A stretch of 13,642 nt of DNA from Burkholderia sp. Its GTDB lineage: Bacteria; Pseudomonadota; Gammaproteobacteria; Burkholderiales; Burkholderiaceae. Shown here in pieces: positions 1 to 7,026 of the stretch; within the stretch, counting starts at the first letter, position 1; each line of letters begins with the position of its first letter. The DNA is taken from the NCBI GenBank assembly GCA_028292565.1, contig JAQGMD010000141.1, positions 1-13,642 on the forward strand. The letters are read 5' to 3'. Below the pieces are notes generated by a model. That model ran no database searches and was not told the DNA's origin. It saw only the letters and a program-made list of their open reading frames with translations. A program made the translations under genes and the position numbers.

Positions 1-621
1 CGAGTAGAGCGTGGTCAGCAAGGTAGTGGAAGCGTTGACCAGCCCCCCGGGTTTGATCAGCGCCCTGCTGATCATGCCATCGCGCGGCGCGCGGATTGTC
101 GTATAGCCAAAATTGAGTTCCGCTTGCCTCACCCCGGCTTTGGCGGCTTCCACGCTGGCTGCATCGGCACGCTCGGTGGCGACCGCCGCATCCAGGTCTT
201 GTTGGCTGATTGCCTGGAAAGCAAGCAATGGACGCAAGCGCGCGAGGTTTTGTCTTGAATTCAACCACGCTGCCTGGGCCTGCCCGAGGTCCGCCCTGGC
301 CTGCGCCAACGCGGCGGCGTAGAGTTCCTGGTCGATCACAAACAGCAGGTCGCCCCTCTTTACCGGCGCGCCGTCCTTGAAAGCCTGCTTCTGCAGCAAC
401 CCACCGACCCGCGCGCGGATCTCGACCGCTTCGACCGCTTCCGTCTGCGCGGCATAGTCGTCGAACACCGTCACCGGTGCGGTGCTGATTTTGATCACCG
501 TGACTTCAGGCGGCGGCGGCTGCGCGGGCGGAGCATTTCCCTTTCGCCCACAACCGGCCAGTCCCGATAGCATGGCCAGCACAAGAATGATGCGTTTGCA
601 GTCGTCGGCAATAGAAAACAT
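1..621 (-). CDS. RND efflux periplasmic adaptor lipoprotein (membrane fusion protein), 3' end cut by window
   Basis: This is the N-terminal 207 residues of an AcrA/MexE-type adaptor, which links an inner-membrane RND pump to an outer-membrane channel in the periplasm. The start is a hydrophobic signal segment ending in the lipobox LAGC, with the lipidated Cys at residue 24. A proline-rich linker follows, then the barrel-sandwich start (ARVGGLLQKQAFKDGAPVKR, FVIDQELY). An Ala/Gln-rich alpha-hairpin comes next (ADLGQAQAAWLNSRQNLARL and beyond), then the return lipoyl half (TTIRAPRDGMIS, then a run ending TTLLTTLYS). The reading frame is open to base 1, so the stop, and presumably the pump and channel genes, lie outside the window. 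The ATG at 621 is chosen because it gives a normal lipoprotein signal; no strong Shine-Dalgarno is seen, and a GTG 18 bases upstream is possible. The family assignment is firm; the pump substrate is not known. Confidence 0.93.
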   Translation of the reverse strand, partial: MFSIADDCKRIILVLAMLSGLAGCGRKGNAPPAQPPPPEVTVIKISTAPVTVFDDYAAQTEAVEAVEIRARVGGLLQKQAFKDGAPVKRGDLLFVIDQELYAAALAQARADLGQAQAAWLNSRQNLARLRPLLAFQAISQQDLDAAVATERADAASVEAAKAGVRQAELNFGYTTIRAPRDGMISRALIKPGGLVNASTTLLTTLYS

Positions 622-674
622 GGAAAGGATGAAAAGCACTACCGAGCACGGTAACTTCCGACGCGCTACCTCAT

Positions 675-702
675 ATTTAAGACGAATTCCGCGCGACGCC
701 AA
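675..702 (-). promoter_or_regulatory. Probable promoter of the RND adaptor gene
   Basis: Read on the minus strand, TTGGCG (702-697) and TTAAAT (680-675) are separated by 16 bases. This resembles a sigma-70 promoter, with each hexamer matching 4 of 6 consensus bases. Transcription would start near 668, giving a leader of roughly 47 bases. The -35 lies inside an ATTGGCG element that recurs in the dyad at 763-779, so a protein binding those elements would compete with polymerase. This is predicted by eye. Confidence 0.45.
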
Positions 703-762
703 TGAGACAAATCAAGCATCGTCAGACATCGTTCTTCCGCTCACATGTGCGGCGCAAAAATC

Positions 763-779
763 ATTGGCGTTTCGCCAAT
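763..779. promoter_or_regulatory. ATTGGCG-TTT-CGCCAAT inverted repeat, candidate operator
   Basis: There are two perfect 7-base arms around TTT. The same half-site occurs a third time as CGCCAAT at 697-703, overlapping the probable -35 of the efflux adaptor gene. The dyad formally contains a T-N11-A core (TGGCGTTTCGCCA), as in LysR-type boxes, but a TetR-type operator is equally possible. Read on the minus strand the hairpin is followed by GATTTTT, so an attenuator is an alternative. No regulator of either family is adjacent inside the window on that side. Confidence 0.45.
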
Positions 780-808
780 CTTGTTAAATCGCCCGACGAA
801 AAAGATTC

Positions 809-862
809 GTAAGCGCTGAGTAAGAAGTACGTAAGGCCGGAGTAAGAGAGGTCGCGTATCTT
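809..862 (+). promoter_or_regulatory. Four GTAAG direct repeats at 11-base spacing with a -10-like hexamer
   Basis: GTAAG occurs at 809, 820, 831 and 842, exactly 11 bases apart. Tandem direct repeats with one-helical-turn spacing are the usual binding arrangement of OmpR/PhoB-family winged-helix regulators. TATCTT at 857-862 follows 10 bases after the last repeat. That spacing suits an activator replacing the -35 contact. The next plus-strand gene, at 1052, encodes an OmpR-family regulator, so autoregulation is the simplest reading. The divergent efflux gene starting at 621 is a second possible target. Transcription from here would give a leader of about 180 bases. Confidence 0.55.
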
Positions 863-1051
863 TCACTTCACGGGAAGAGCGGTTCAAAAACTTCCGACGA
901 ATAAAGGCACGGGTGAAGGTGCAAGTATCTTAAACCTGATGCCGCTGCGTTGTGCGCATGCCGGTAAAAATAGTCAAGCGCGCAATGCCTCGAGACTGCA
1001 ATACTCCGCCACGTGCTGGCACTGGGTTGGTCCTTATTCGGGAGAACTGAA

Positions 1052-1756
1052 ATGCGCATTGCATGCTACATACGCTGTGACAAGGTTTTTAGCGAAATGC
1101 AGGAGGTGCTCTCCCGCGCGGGCTTCAACTGCGAACACTTTCAATCGGAAATTCCGTTGCTGCGCAGCCTGCGCCGCCAGGCCTACGACCTGATCCTGGT
1201 GGACACGGAAGGCGATCCGCTTGACGAGAAAAGAATTTACTCATGGCTCAATTGCCGCACTGGTGAAACCACACCGGTCGTACTGCTCTCATCCGCATAC
1301 TGCGCGCGCACGATTGCGCTGTCGCTTGAAGCCGGCGCTGACGACTTCATCAGCCGCCCGGTCGATCCGGATGTGATGGTTGCAAGGCTGAACGCGGTGC
1401 TTCGCCGCTCCAACCGCAAATCGCCGCGTCGCACAGCCGAGCTGCTCGACTTTACACTCGACAAGGAAGCCGGCCGATTGCTTGACCGTGGCGTGCCGGT
1501 TGACCTGACACCGCGTGAATTTGCGATGGCCTGGTTGCTTTTCACCTCTCCCGGCGCGTTTCTGTCGCGTGAGACCATCAGCGTCGCGATCTGGGGTGTC
1601 GAGTGCGAGATCGCCCGCCACACCATCGAACAGCATGTCTACAAGCTGCGCAAGAAGCTGAGCCTGGGCACCGAACGCGGCGTGCAAATCCGCACCGCCT
1701 ACACCAAAGGATATTGCCTCGAACTTTGCGAGAAGATAGTGCCGCTGCCCGCGTAA
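1052..1756 (+). CDS. OmpR-family winged-helix response regulator with degenerate receiver domain
   Basis: This 234-residue protein has a receiver domain (about 1-118) and a C-terminal winged-helix DNA-binding domain (about 130-228). In the receiver, the phosphoacceptor-like Asp51 (LILVD) and the Ser80/Ser81 switch position are present. The acidic pair that normally binds Mg2+ after strand 1 is missing (MRIACYIRCD), and the conserved Lys of the K-P motif is Arg102 (SRP). The DNA-binding domain is ordinary: LTPREF near 152, then RHTIEQHVYKLRKKL as recognition helix and the closing TAYTKGYCL hairpin. The ATG at 1052 is preferred over one 39 bases upstream because it has GGGAG at good spacing and begins at receiver strand 1. 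No histidine kinase is adjacent. Phosphorylation-independent or atypical activation is an inference from the missing residues. Likely targets are its own promoter and the divergent efflux gene. Confidence 0.9.
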   Translation: MRIACYIRCDKVFSEMQEVLSRAGFNCEHFQSEIPLLRSLRRQAYDLILVDTEGDPLDEKRIYSWLNCRTGETTPVVLLSSAYCARTIALSLEAGADDFISRPVDPDVMVARLNAVLRRSNRKSPRRTAELLDFTLDKEAGRLLDRGVPVDLTPREFAMAWLLFTSPGAFLSRETISVAIWGVECEIARHTIEQHVYKLRKKLSLGTERGVQIRTAYTKGYCLELCEKIVPLPA

Positions 1757-1790
1757 TACGCTCGCCGCATCGTTTCAGGACCGACAGCAT

Positions 1791-1815
1791 GTGGCGCCGA
1801 CACGGCGCCACTTTT
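1791..1815 (+). terminator. Rho-independent terminator after the response regulator gene
   Basis: GTGGCGCC (1791-1798) and GGCGCCAC (1804-1811) form a perfect 8-base GC-rich stem with a 5-base loop, followed directly by TTTT. It lies 34 bases after the regulator stop codon. It separates that gene from the downstream c-di-GMP gene, and argues against the in-frame GTG at 1791 as that gene's start. Confidence 0.75.
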
Positions 1816-1868
1816 GCACTTTAGCGGCTGCCGCCCTATCCGGCGACAGCATCCAACCCCGGGACCCG

Positions 1869-4800
1869 ATGGATACAGTCATGCATCCCGCAGAACAGAA
1901 TTTTGATACCAGGTACCGGAGCCTGTTTGACGTTCCGAAGGACGCGATCCTGTTGCTCGATTTCGCATCGGGCGAAATCATCCGCGCCAATCCGTACCTG
2001 TTCCGATGGCTCGGATACTCATGCTCCGAGCTCGCCGGCAAGAAACTGTGGGAAGCGGGTCCGTTCAGCAACCTGGCTGCGTGCCGCACGCTGTTACGCG
2101 AACTGCAGCGCAATGACTCGACGAGATACGAATGCCTGCCGCTGCAAGCCAGGGATGGCCGCTGTTTCGACGTCGAGTTCGCCAGCAGTGTCTACCAGCT
2201 TGACGGCAACAAGGTGATCCAATGCAGCATGCGCTCGATTACCGGAACGAGGCATGCCGAGCAACGGCAGGCGGTGCAGATTGCGGTAACGGGCGTGCTG
2301 GCCAAAGCCGCATCGGCCACCAAGGCAGCGACGCGACTTCTGCAGATCATCTGCGAGAATTTCAGCTGGGAAGCCGGCGAGCTGTGGCGCGTCGACGAGT
2401 CCGACAACCTGCTACGCCCTCTCGAAGTCTGGTTCGATCCGGCGATCGCGGAGGCCGGTGTCAGCTCGCTGGACCGGGCCACCGCGTTTGCTCCCGGTCG
2501 CGGCTTGCAGGGCCGCGTATGGCAGAAGCGCGAAGCCGAATGGATGCCCGACGTCACGCTCGATCCGGCGTGCGATCGCACGCCTTGGACCGGGAAAATC
2601 GGGTTGCATGCCGGTTTCTGTGTGGCCGTCGAAGCCGGCGCCCAAGTGACCCATGTGATGGCGTTCTTCACCCGCCAGGCGCGCTGGCCTGACCAGGAAA
2701 TGTTGAACACCATGCTGATCATCGGCAGTCAGCTCGGCCAGTTCATGGAGCGCATGCAAACAGAACGGGCGCTGATGGAAAGCGAGGAACGCTTCCGCGC
2801 ACTGACGAACATGTCCACCGACTGGTATTGGGAGCAGGATCGCGATTTGCGCTACAGGCTGGTGTCGGACGGCCTGCTGCATTTGCAATCGTTCCACCCG
2901 CGCGAATTTCTCGGCAGGACCCGTGAAGAACTTCCGATCGACATCGCCTCGCTGGGTGCGGCCCAGTGGGCTGCGCACCAGGCTCGTATCGCGGCGCGTG
3001 AGCCGTTTCATAACCTAGAATACAGAATCATCGATCGCCAGGGGCGTGCGCACTGGTTCAGCATCAATGGCACGCCGCTGTTCGACGCAGCCGGTCAGTT
3101 CAACGGCTATCGCGGCACCGGGAAAGACATCACCGCGCGCAAGCAGGCGGAAGAGCTGGCGGTCGGGCAAGGAAAGATACTTGAAATGATCGCCACCGGC
3201 GCCAGCCTGGAGACGGTCCTCGAAAACCTGGTGCAGGTAATCGCGCAACAGTCGGCTGGGACGATCGGATCGGTCCTGTTGCTCGATGACGATGAAATCC
3301 ACGTACACAGTAGCATCGCACCGGCCTTGCCGGATACCTTTTCGGCGCTCCTCAGGGGCGCTGCGATCGGTCCTCGCAATGGCTCATGCGGAGCCGCAAT
3401 GTATCGGCGGGAACGGGTGATCACGGCCGACATTTCGACCGACCCGCTGTGGGACGGATATCGCGACATCGCGCAGGCGTTTGGCCTCCAGGCATGCATA
3501 TCCACTCCCATCCTGTCGCAGCAAGGCAAGGCGCTCGGCGCTTTCGCCATGTACCACGGCATCGCACATGTGCCGACCGCGGCCGAGCTCGGGCTGGCCG
3601 ATATCGCCAGCCGCATCGCCGGCATTGCAATCGAGCGCAAGCAGGCGGAAGAACGCATACGCCATATGGCGCATCACGACACACTGACCGGATTGCCCAA
3701 CCGCGCACTGCTGGAAGAACATGTCACGCAGGCGATTGCCATGGCGCAGCGCAACCAGACCAGTGCGGCGGTGCTGTTCATCGACCTCGACCATTTCAAG
3801 CATATCAACGATTCGCTCGGACATCATGTCGGCGATCATCTGTTGCGCGCGGTGGCGCGGCGCCTGAAGCACGCAATACGCGGCGGCGACCGCCTGGCAC
3901 GCTTGGGGGGCGATGAATTTGTGCTCACCCTGCCTGGCCTGACGGCAGACCACGATGCCGCACGGATCGCACAGAAGGTGCTCGACACGCTGCGCCAACC
4001 GTTCGCGGTCGGCGGCCACGAACTGCACGTCAGCGGCAGCATTGGCATCAGCATGTATCCGGCGGACGGCGCCGACACGGAAGCGTTGACCCGCGCTGCG
4101 GACATCGCGATGTATCACGCGAAGGAAAAGGGACGCAGCAACTATCAGTACTTCACCGTTGGCCTGAACCAGGCTGTGCAGCATAGGCTGAAACTCGCCA
4201 GCCAGTTACGCCATGCGCTCGCGCACGGCGAACTCAGCGTGCAGTACCAGCCGCAAATCGACATGGCGACCGGCCGGATCTTCGCCGCTGAAGCGCTGGT
4301 CCGTTGGCTCCAGCCGAATGGCTTTGTTGCTCCATCCGAATTCATCCCGATTGCCGAAGAGACCGGCTTGATCATCCAGCTCGGCGAATGGGTGCTGCAA
4401 ACAGCCTGCGCGCAACTCAGGCGCTGGCGCGATGCCGGCTATACCGACATGAAAATCGCGGTCAACCTCTCGGCCAGGCAGATCGCGCAGCGCGGTTTTG
4501 TCGAATCGGTTGCACGCGCGCTGCACGAATCGGGATTGCCGCCGTCGGCGCTCGACCTCGAAATCACCGAGAGTCTGCTGATGCACCCGACGGAAGACAA
4601 CCTGGCGCCCCTGACCCGCCTCAGCGAAATGGGTATCCAGTTATCAGTCGACGATTTCGGCATCGGTTATTCCAGCCTGTCGTACCTGAGGCGGTTTCCG
4701 ATCAACACGCTGAAGATCGACCAGTCCTTCGTGCGCGGGATCGACCGCGACCAGGACGACATGACGATCGTTGCGGCCATCATTGCGATGGCCCAGAGCC

Positions 4801-4997
4801 TGCGCCTCAATGTCATTGCCGAAGGCGTCGAGACTGCCGCCCAGGGCATGTTCCTGAGAGAACACGGCTGTTCATTGGCGCAGGGCTACTATTACAGCAA
4901 GCCGATGCCGGCCGAAGCATTCTCGGAATTCCTGCGACGACAGCGCGAACGCAATGGCCACTCGAGCCTCAAACTCGTGCCGCGCACGGAAGACTGA
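1869..4997 (+). CDS. PAS-GAF-PAS-GAF-GGDEF-EAL c-di-GMP signalling protein
   Basis: This is a 1042-residue bifunctional-type c-di-GMP enzyme with no membrane segment, so it is probably cytoplasmic. Approximate domain order is PAS (12-125), GAF (134-295), PAS (300-427), GAF (434-590), GGDEF (597-760) and EAL (774-1030). The cyclase signature GGDEF is intact at 680-684, and the inhibitory-site RxxD (RGGD) lies five residues before it. The phosphodiesterase domain keeps EAL at 808-810, NLSARQ, LEITES, DDFGIGYSSL, LKIDQSF, AEGVET and QGYYYSKPM. Both activities are therefore possible; which dominates cannot be told from sequence. The GAF and PAS domains suggest control by small ligands. The frame continues upstream to a GTG at 1791, but that GTG sits inside the terminator hairpin. 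ATG 1869 (or 1881) just before the first PAS is therefore preferred, although its Shine-Dalgarno is weak. Confidence 0.93.
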   Translation: MDTVMHPAEQNFDTRYRSLFDVPKDAILLLDFASGEIIRANPYLFRWLGYSCSELAGKKLWEAGPFSNLAACRTLLRELQRNDSTRYECLPLQARDGRCFDVEFASSVYQLDGNKVIQCSMRSITGTRHAEQRQAVQIAVTGVLAKAASATKAATRLLQIICENFSWEAGELWRVDESDNLLRPLEVWFDPAIAEAGVSSLDRATAFAPGRGLQGRVWQKREAEWMPDVTLDPACDRTPWTGKIGLHAGFCVAVEAGAQVTHVMAFFTRQARWPDQEMLNTMLIIGSQLGQFMERMQTERALMESEERFRALTNMSTDWYWEQDRDLRYRLVSDGLLHLQSFHPREFLGRTREELPIDIASLGAAQWAAHQARIAAREPFHNLEYRIIDRQGRAHWFSINGTPLFDAAGQFNGYRGTGKDITARKQAEELAVGQGKILEMIATGASLETVLENLVQVIAQQSAGTIGSVLLLDDDEIHVHSSIAPALPDTFSALLRGAAIGPRNGSCGAAMYRRERVITADISTDPLWDGYRDIAQAFGLQACISTPILSQQGKALGAFAMYHGIAHVPTAAELGLADIASRIAGIAIERKQAEERIRHMAHHDTLTGLPNRALLEEHVTQAIAMAQRNQTSAAVLFIDLDHFKHINDSLGHHVGDHLLRAVARRLKHAIRGGDRLARLGGDEFVLTLPGLTADHDAARIAQKVLDTLRQPFAVGGHELHVSGSIGISMYPADGADTEALTRAADIAMYHAKEKGRSNYQYFTVGLNQAVQHRLKLASQLRHALAHGELSVQYQPQIDMATGRIFAAEALVRWLQPNGFVAPSEFIPIAEETGLIIQLGEWVLQTACAQLRRWRDAGYTDMKIAVNLSARQIAQRGFVESVARALHESGLPPSALDLEITESLLMHPTEDNLAPLTRLSEMGIQLSVDDFGIGYSSLSYLRRFPINTLKIDQSFVRGIDRDQDDMTIVAAIIAMAQSLRLNVIAEGVETAAQGMFLREHGCSLAQGYYYSKPMPAEAFSEFLRRQRERNGHSSLKLVPRTED

Positions 4998-5275
4998 CCG
5001 CTTCCACTCAGGAACGCCTCCTCCCGACTGTCACCAAGTTTTACCGAGCGCAGCTTTCTGCGTGAATCATCCTGCGAACAAAAATCCGCATGCTACCCTC
5101 GAAGACGATACTGCCGAAGGCAACTGGCCACTCGTACCAAGAGTAGGTTTGAAAAGGCTCCGACGCTCCTCAACGCGTTTATTCTTCGCACAATTCTTGT
5201 CTCATCGGGAATCTTTAGCAGGGTCAATGTGTCAACTGTTACATCTCTGATCCACTGTCCCTTCAAGAGGAAATC

Positions 5276-5611
5276 ATGAACGAACCAACCGCTACACCGC
5301 ATGAACTGATAGAGCAGCCGAGCTATGATCCGAACCGCCTGCTTGACGCACTCATCGAAAAGATGAACCTGAAAAACGATGCGGCGCTCTCGCGTTTGCT
5401 GGAAGTGGCCCCGCCCGTGATCAGCAAAATTCGCCATCGCAGGTTGCCGGTCGGCGCGTCGCTGCTGATCCGCATGCACGAAGCGACCGACATGAGCATC
5501 CGCGAATTGCGTGACCTGATGGGCGACCGGCGCACTAAATACCGCTTGAGCGATGCGCAGGGCAAACCGAAGTCATCGGAGGGAGATGACCAGGTCGGCT
5601 CCATGCACTGA
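5276..5611 (+). CDS. Small helix-turn-helix (Xre-like) protein
   Basis: This 111-residue protein has an AGAGGA Shine-Dalgarno just upstream of the ATG. The central part (about residues 20-82) is helical and resembles a short Xre/Cro-type HTH: NDAALSRLLEVAPPVISKIR supplies the two HTH helices, followed by a basic RHRRLP segment. The tail from about 85 is charged and probably disordered. Similar short proteins are frequent in Burkholderiales; a DNA-binding role is inferred from the fold pattern only. It follows the c-di-GMP gene after a 278-base gap in which no convincing promoter or terminator was found. An independent transcript is likely. Confidence 0.8.
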   Translation: MNEPTATPHELIEQPSYDPNRLLDALIEKMNLKNDAALSRLLEVAPPVISKIRHRRLPVGASLLIRMHEATDMSIRELRDLMGDRRTKYRLSDAQGKPKSSEGDDQVGSMH

Positions 5612-5754
5612 GCGATGGAGCGGCAGTGGAGGTCCGCGCCAAACGGCTGCAGACTTCGGCTTTTAAGCGGGAATTAAGCGGAACAACGGGAACTTCTGGG
5701 CGTTCATTCCTACGAAGTAAGCAAGGGCCGTACACAATGCTTCGAGGAATATAG

Positions 5755-5967
5755 ATGGCGCTCTCTGACATCACAACACGGCAACTGGAGATACTGGTTG
5801 AAGCCGCATGCCGCTATGGCGTCGTGCTGGACTTGCTGTCTGTGATCCATATGCTTCGCAACGGACGCGAGCTGGGCTCGGCTGACGCCGATTTGCTCGA
5901 TGCTGCTTCCGTCGCGGCGTTGATCGCGAAGCTGGAGCGTGTGAATCAGGGGATTGATATAGAGTGA
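5755..5967 (+). CDS. Small hypothetical protein, 70 aa
   Basis: The function is not recognised. The ATG has GAGGAA at good spacing and codon use matches the neighbours, which supports a real gene. The product is acidic and predominantly helical. It has two amphipathic stretches (TRQLEILVEAACRYG and ADLLDAASVAALIAKLERV) and no membrane segment or Cys motif. It starts 143 bases after the HTH protein gene and ends next to an inverted repeat that separates it from a convergent gene. Co-transcription with the HTH gene is possible but not shown. Confidence 0.65.
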   Translation: MALSDITTRQLEILVEAACRYGVVLDLLSVIHMLRNGRELGSADADLLDAASVAALIAKLERVNQGIDIE

Positions 5968-5972
5968 GGGGA

Positions 5973-6065
5973 CTTCCCTCTCCCGCAAGCGACCCGCAAG
6001 CGGGAGGGAGGAGCCAGGCGCTAGTGGAATCATGGGTAAACCTCAGCGCTTGGGGGAGAGGGGAG
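5973..6065. repeat. REP-like 93-base inverted repeat between convergent genes
   Basis: The outer arms 5973-5991 and 6047-6065 are 19 bases long and match at 17 positions (core CCCTCTCCC / GGGAGAGGG). Inside, CTCCCGC (5980-5986) pairs with GCGGGAG (6000-6006), and CCCGCAAGCG is present twice in tandem (5982-5991 and 5993-6002). Elements of the CCCTCTCCCGC...GCGGGAGAGGG kind are common intergenic repeats in proteobacterial genomes. Lying between two convergent stop codons, it probably acts as a bidirectional 3'-end stem-loop. It carries no gene. Confidence 0.7.
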
Positions 6066-6068
6066 AAA

Positions 6069-6338
6069 CTAAATCCCCATCCTCGCAAGCGTGTCCGCCA
6101 CCTCTCTTAACGCCGGTTCAAAATGCGGATGCCGCACTGCGAGCCTCGCCGAAATGGCCTGCGCGCGTCCGACCAGGCCGGCCGACTCGTCCGCATCCTT
6201 CCCTTCCTTCTCAAGCAGTTGATGGATGTCGCGATCCAGTCCCCGCAAAAGGTCCTTGGTCTCCGGATCCACATCCGAAGTCGATTCGAGCTCATCGCGT
6301 AGCGCCTTGAGGCTGTCTTTCAGGTTTTCCATATTCAT
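6069..6338 (-). CDS. DUF4404 family protein
   Basis: This 89-residue protein resembles the DUF4404 family. It begins MNMENLKDSLKALRDELEST, followed by a D/E-rich turn and DLLRGLDRDIHQLLEKE. A second helical pair (LVGRAQAISARLAVRHPHFE, then REVADTLARMGI) completes it. The product is probably a small all-helical cytoplasmic protein; no biochemical role is established. The start at 6338 is chosen because AGGA lies 7 bases upstream. The in-frame ATG at 6332 would have poor spacing, and an upstream ATG adds residues that do not fit the family start. It is divergent from the CHR transporter genes. Confidence 0.82.
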   Translation of the reverse strand: MNMENLKDSLKALRDELESTSDVDPETKDLLRGLDRDIHQLLEKEGKDADESAGLVGRAQAISARLAVRHPHFEPALREVADTLARMGI

Positions 6339-6377
6339 ATGCCAGTCCTGGCAGCAAATCACCAGAGTACCTCGTGG

Positions 6378-6405
6378 CCTATATGGGTCGCTTGCTATAT
6401 CTCAA
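6378..6405 (-). promoter_or_regulatory. Probable sigma-70 promoter of the DUF4404 gene
   Basis: On the minus strand, TTGAGA (6405-6400) and TATAGG (6383-6378) are 16 bases apart, matching the consensus at 5/6 and 4/6 positions. Transcription would start near 6371, about 33 bases before the chosen ATG at 6338. Confidence 0.5.
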
Positions 6406-6415
6406 GACTGCCGCA

Positions 6416-6444
6416 TTGACGCGCCCTCCGCCCGAACCGATAAT
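6416..6444 (+). promoter_or_regulatory. Strong sigma-70-like promoter placing the start site at the CHR gene ATG
   Basis: TTGACG (6416-6421) and GATAAT (6439-6444) are each 5/6 matches to consensus and are separated by the ideal 17 bases. The last base of the -10 is 6 bases from the ATG at 6451, so the predicted transcription start coincides with the initiation codon. Confidence 0.65.
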
Positions 6445-6450
6445 TACCAT

Positions 6451-7026
6451 ATGGAAAATATAACAGCGGCAGACCGTCCGCATCCCAAATCCCCCACCGA
6501 TCTGTTCCTCTCGTTCACCATACTGGCGCTGCAAGGTTTCGGCGGTGTGCTCGCTATCGTGCAACACGAACTCGTCGAAAAAAAGCGCTGGATGACGCGC
6601 GATGAATTCGTGGAGGACTGGTCCGTCGCGCAAATCATGCCCGGTCCTAACGTGGTGAACATGGCCCTCATGATAGGCGGGCGCTACTTCGGCCTGCGTG
6701 GCGCAATGGCGGCCCTGGCCGGATTAATGACCCTGCCACTGGTGCTGGTCTTGTTGCTGGCGATGGTCTACGCACACTTCGCGGACCATCCGGGCGTCGC
6801 CGGCGCATTGCGCGGCATGGCAGCAGTGGCGGCCGGACTGATCGCCGCCACCGGCCTGAAGCTGCTCAGCACCCTCAAAACCCATCCGCTGGGGGTGCCG
6901 ATCAGCATTGCATTCTTCATCGCCACGTTCGCGGGCATCGCCCTGTTGCGTATCCCGTTGCCCTATGTACTGTTCGGACTCGGCCCTATCGCCTGCGCGC
7001 TCGTCTACCGCAGGATCAAGCCATGA
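6451..7026 (+). CDS. Short-chain CHR (chromate-type) transporter, first subunit
   Basis: This 191-residue integral membrane protein has one CHR domain. Visible family features are the GFGG turn (29-32), KKRWMTRDEF (44-53), and AQIMPGPNVVN around 60-70 with the PGPN signature at 64-67. Several hydrophobic helices follow (about 85-107, 119-140, 148-166 and 170-187). Single-domain CHR proteins typically occur as adjacent pairs that together replace the two-domain ChrA. That is the arrangement here, since the next ATG overlaps this stop as ATGA. The substrate may be chromate or another oxyanion; resistance is not proven by sequence. No Shine-Dalgarno precedes the ATG and the promoter at 6416-6444 predicts a leaderless transcript. 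No later in-frame start would preserve the GFGG region. Confidence 0.88.
   Translation: MENITAADRPHPKSPTDLFLSFTILALQGFGGVLAIVQHELVEKKRWMTRDEFVEDWSVAQIMPGPNVVNMALMIGGRYFGLRGAMAALAGLMTLPLVLVLLLAMVYAHFADHPGVAGALRGMAAVAAGLIAATGLKLLSTLKTHPLGVPISIAFFIATFAGIALLRIPLPYVLFGLGPIACALVYRRIKP

Noticed and set aside
809..846. GTAAG array as a small CRISPR or iteron origin
   Set aside because: The units are only 5 conserved bases with 6-base spacers, there are no cas or replication genes, and the position fits a promoter array.
1791..1868. N-terminal extension of the c-di-GMP protein from GTG 1791
   Set aside because: The GTG is the first base of a perfect terminator stem, and the extra residues precede the PAS domain without family resemblance.
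3384..4184. 266-residue minus-strand open frame
   Set aside because: It is antisense to the second GAF and GGDEF domains, whose catalytic motifs are intact on the plus strand.
4304..5065. 253-residue plus-strand frame overlapping the EAL domain
   Set aside because: It is Arg/Pro/His-rich, the typical product of a shifted reading of a GC-rich gene, and the EAL frame is clearly the coding one.
5093..5479. 128-residue minus-strand frame over the HTH protein gene
   Set aside because: The plus-strand gene has a good Shine-Dalgarno and an HTH pattern. The minus frame has neither.
6391..6406. CTTG-N8-CAAG dyad as an operator for the CHR genes
   Set aside because: It is imperfect and largely explained by the predicted -35 region of the DUF4404 promoter.
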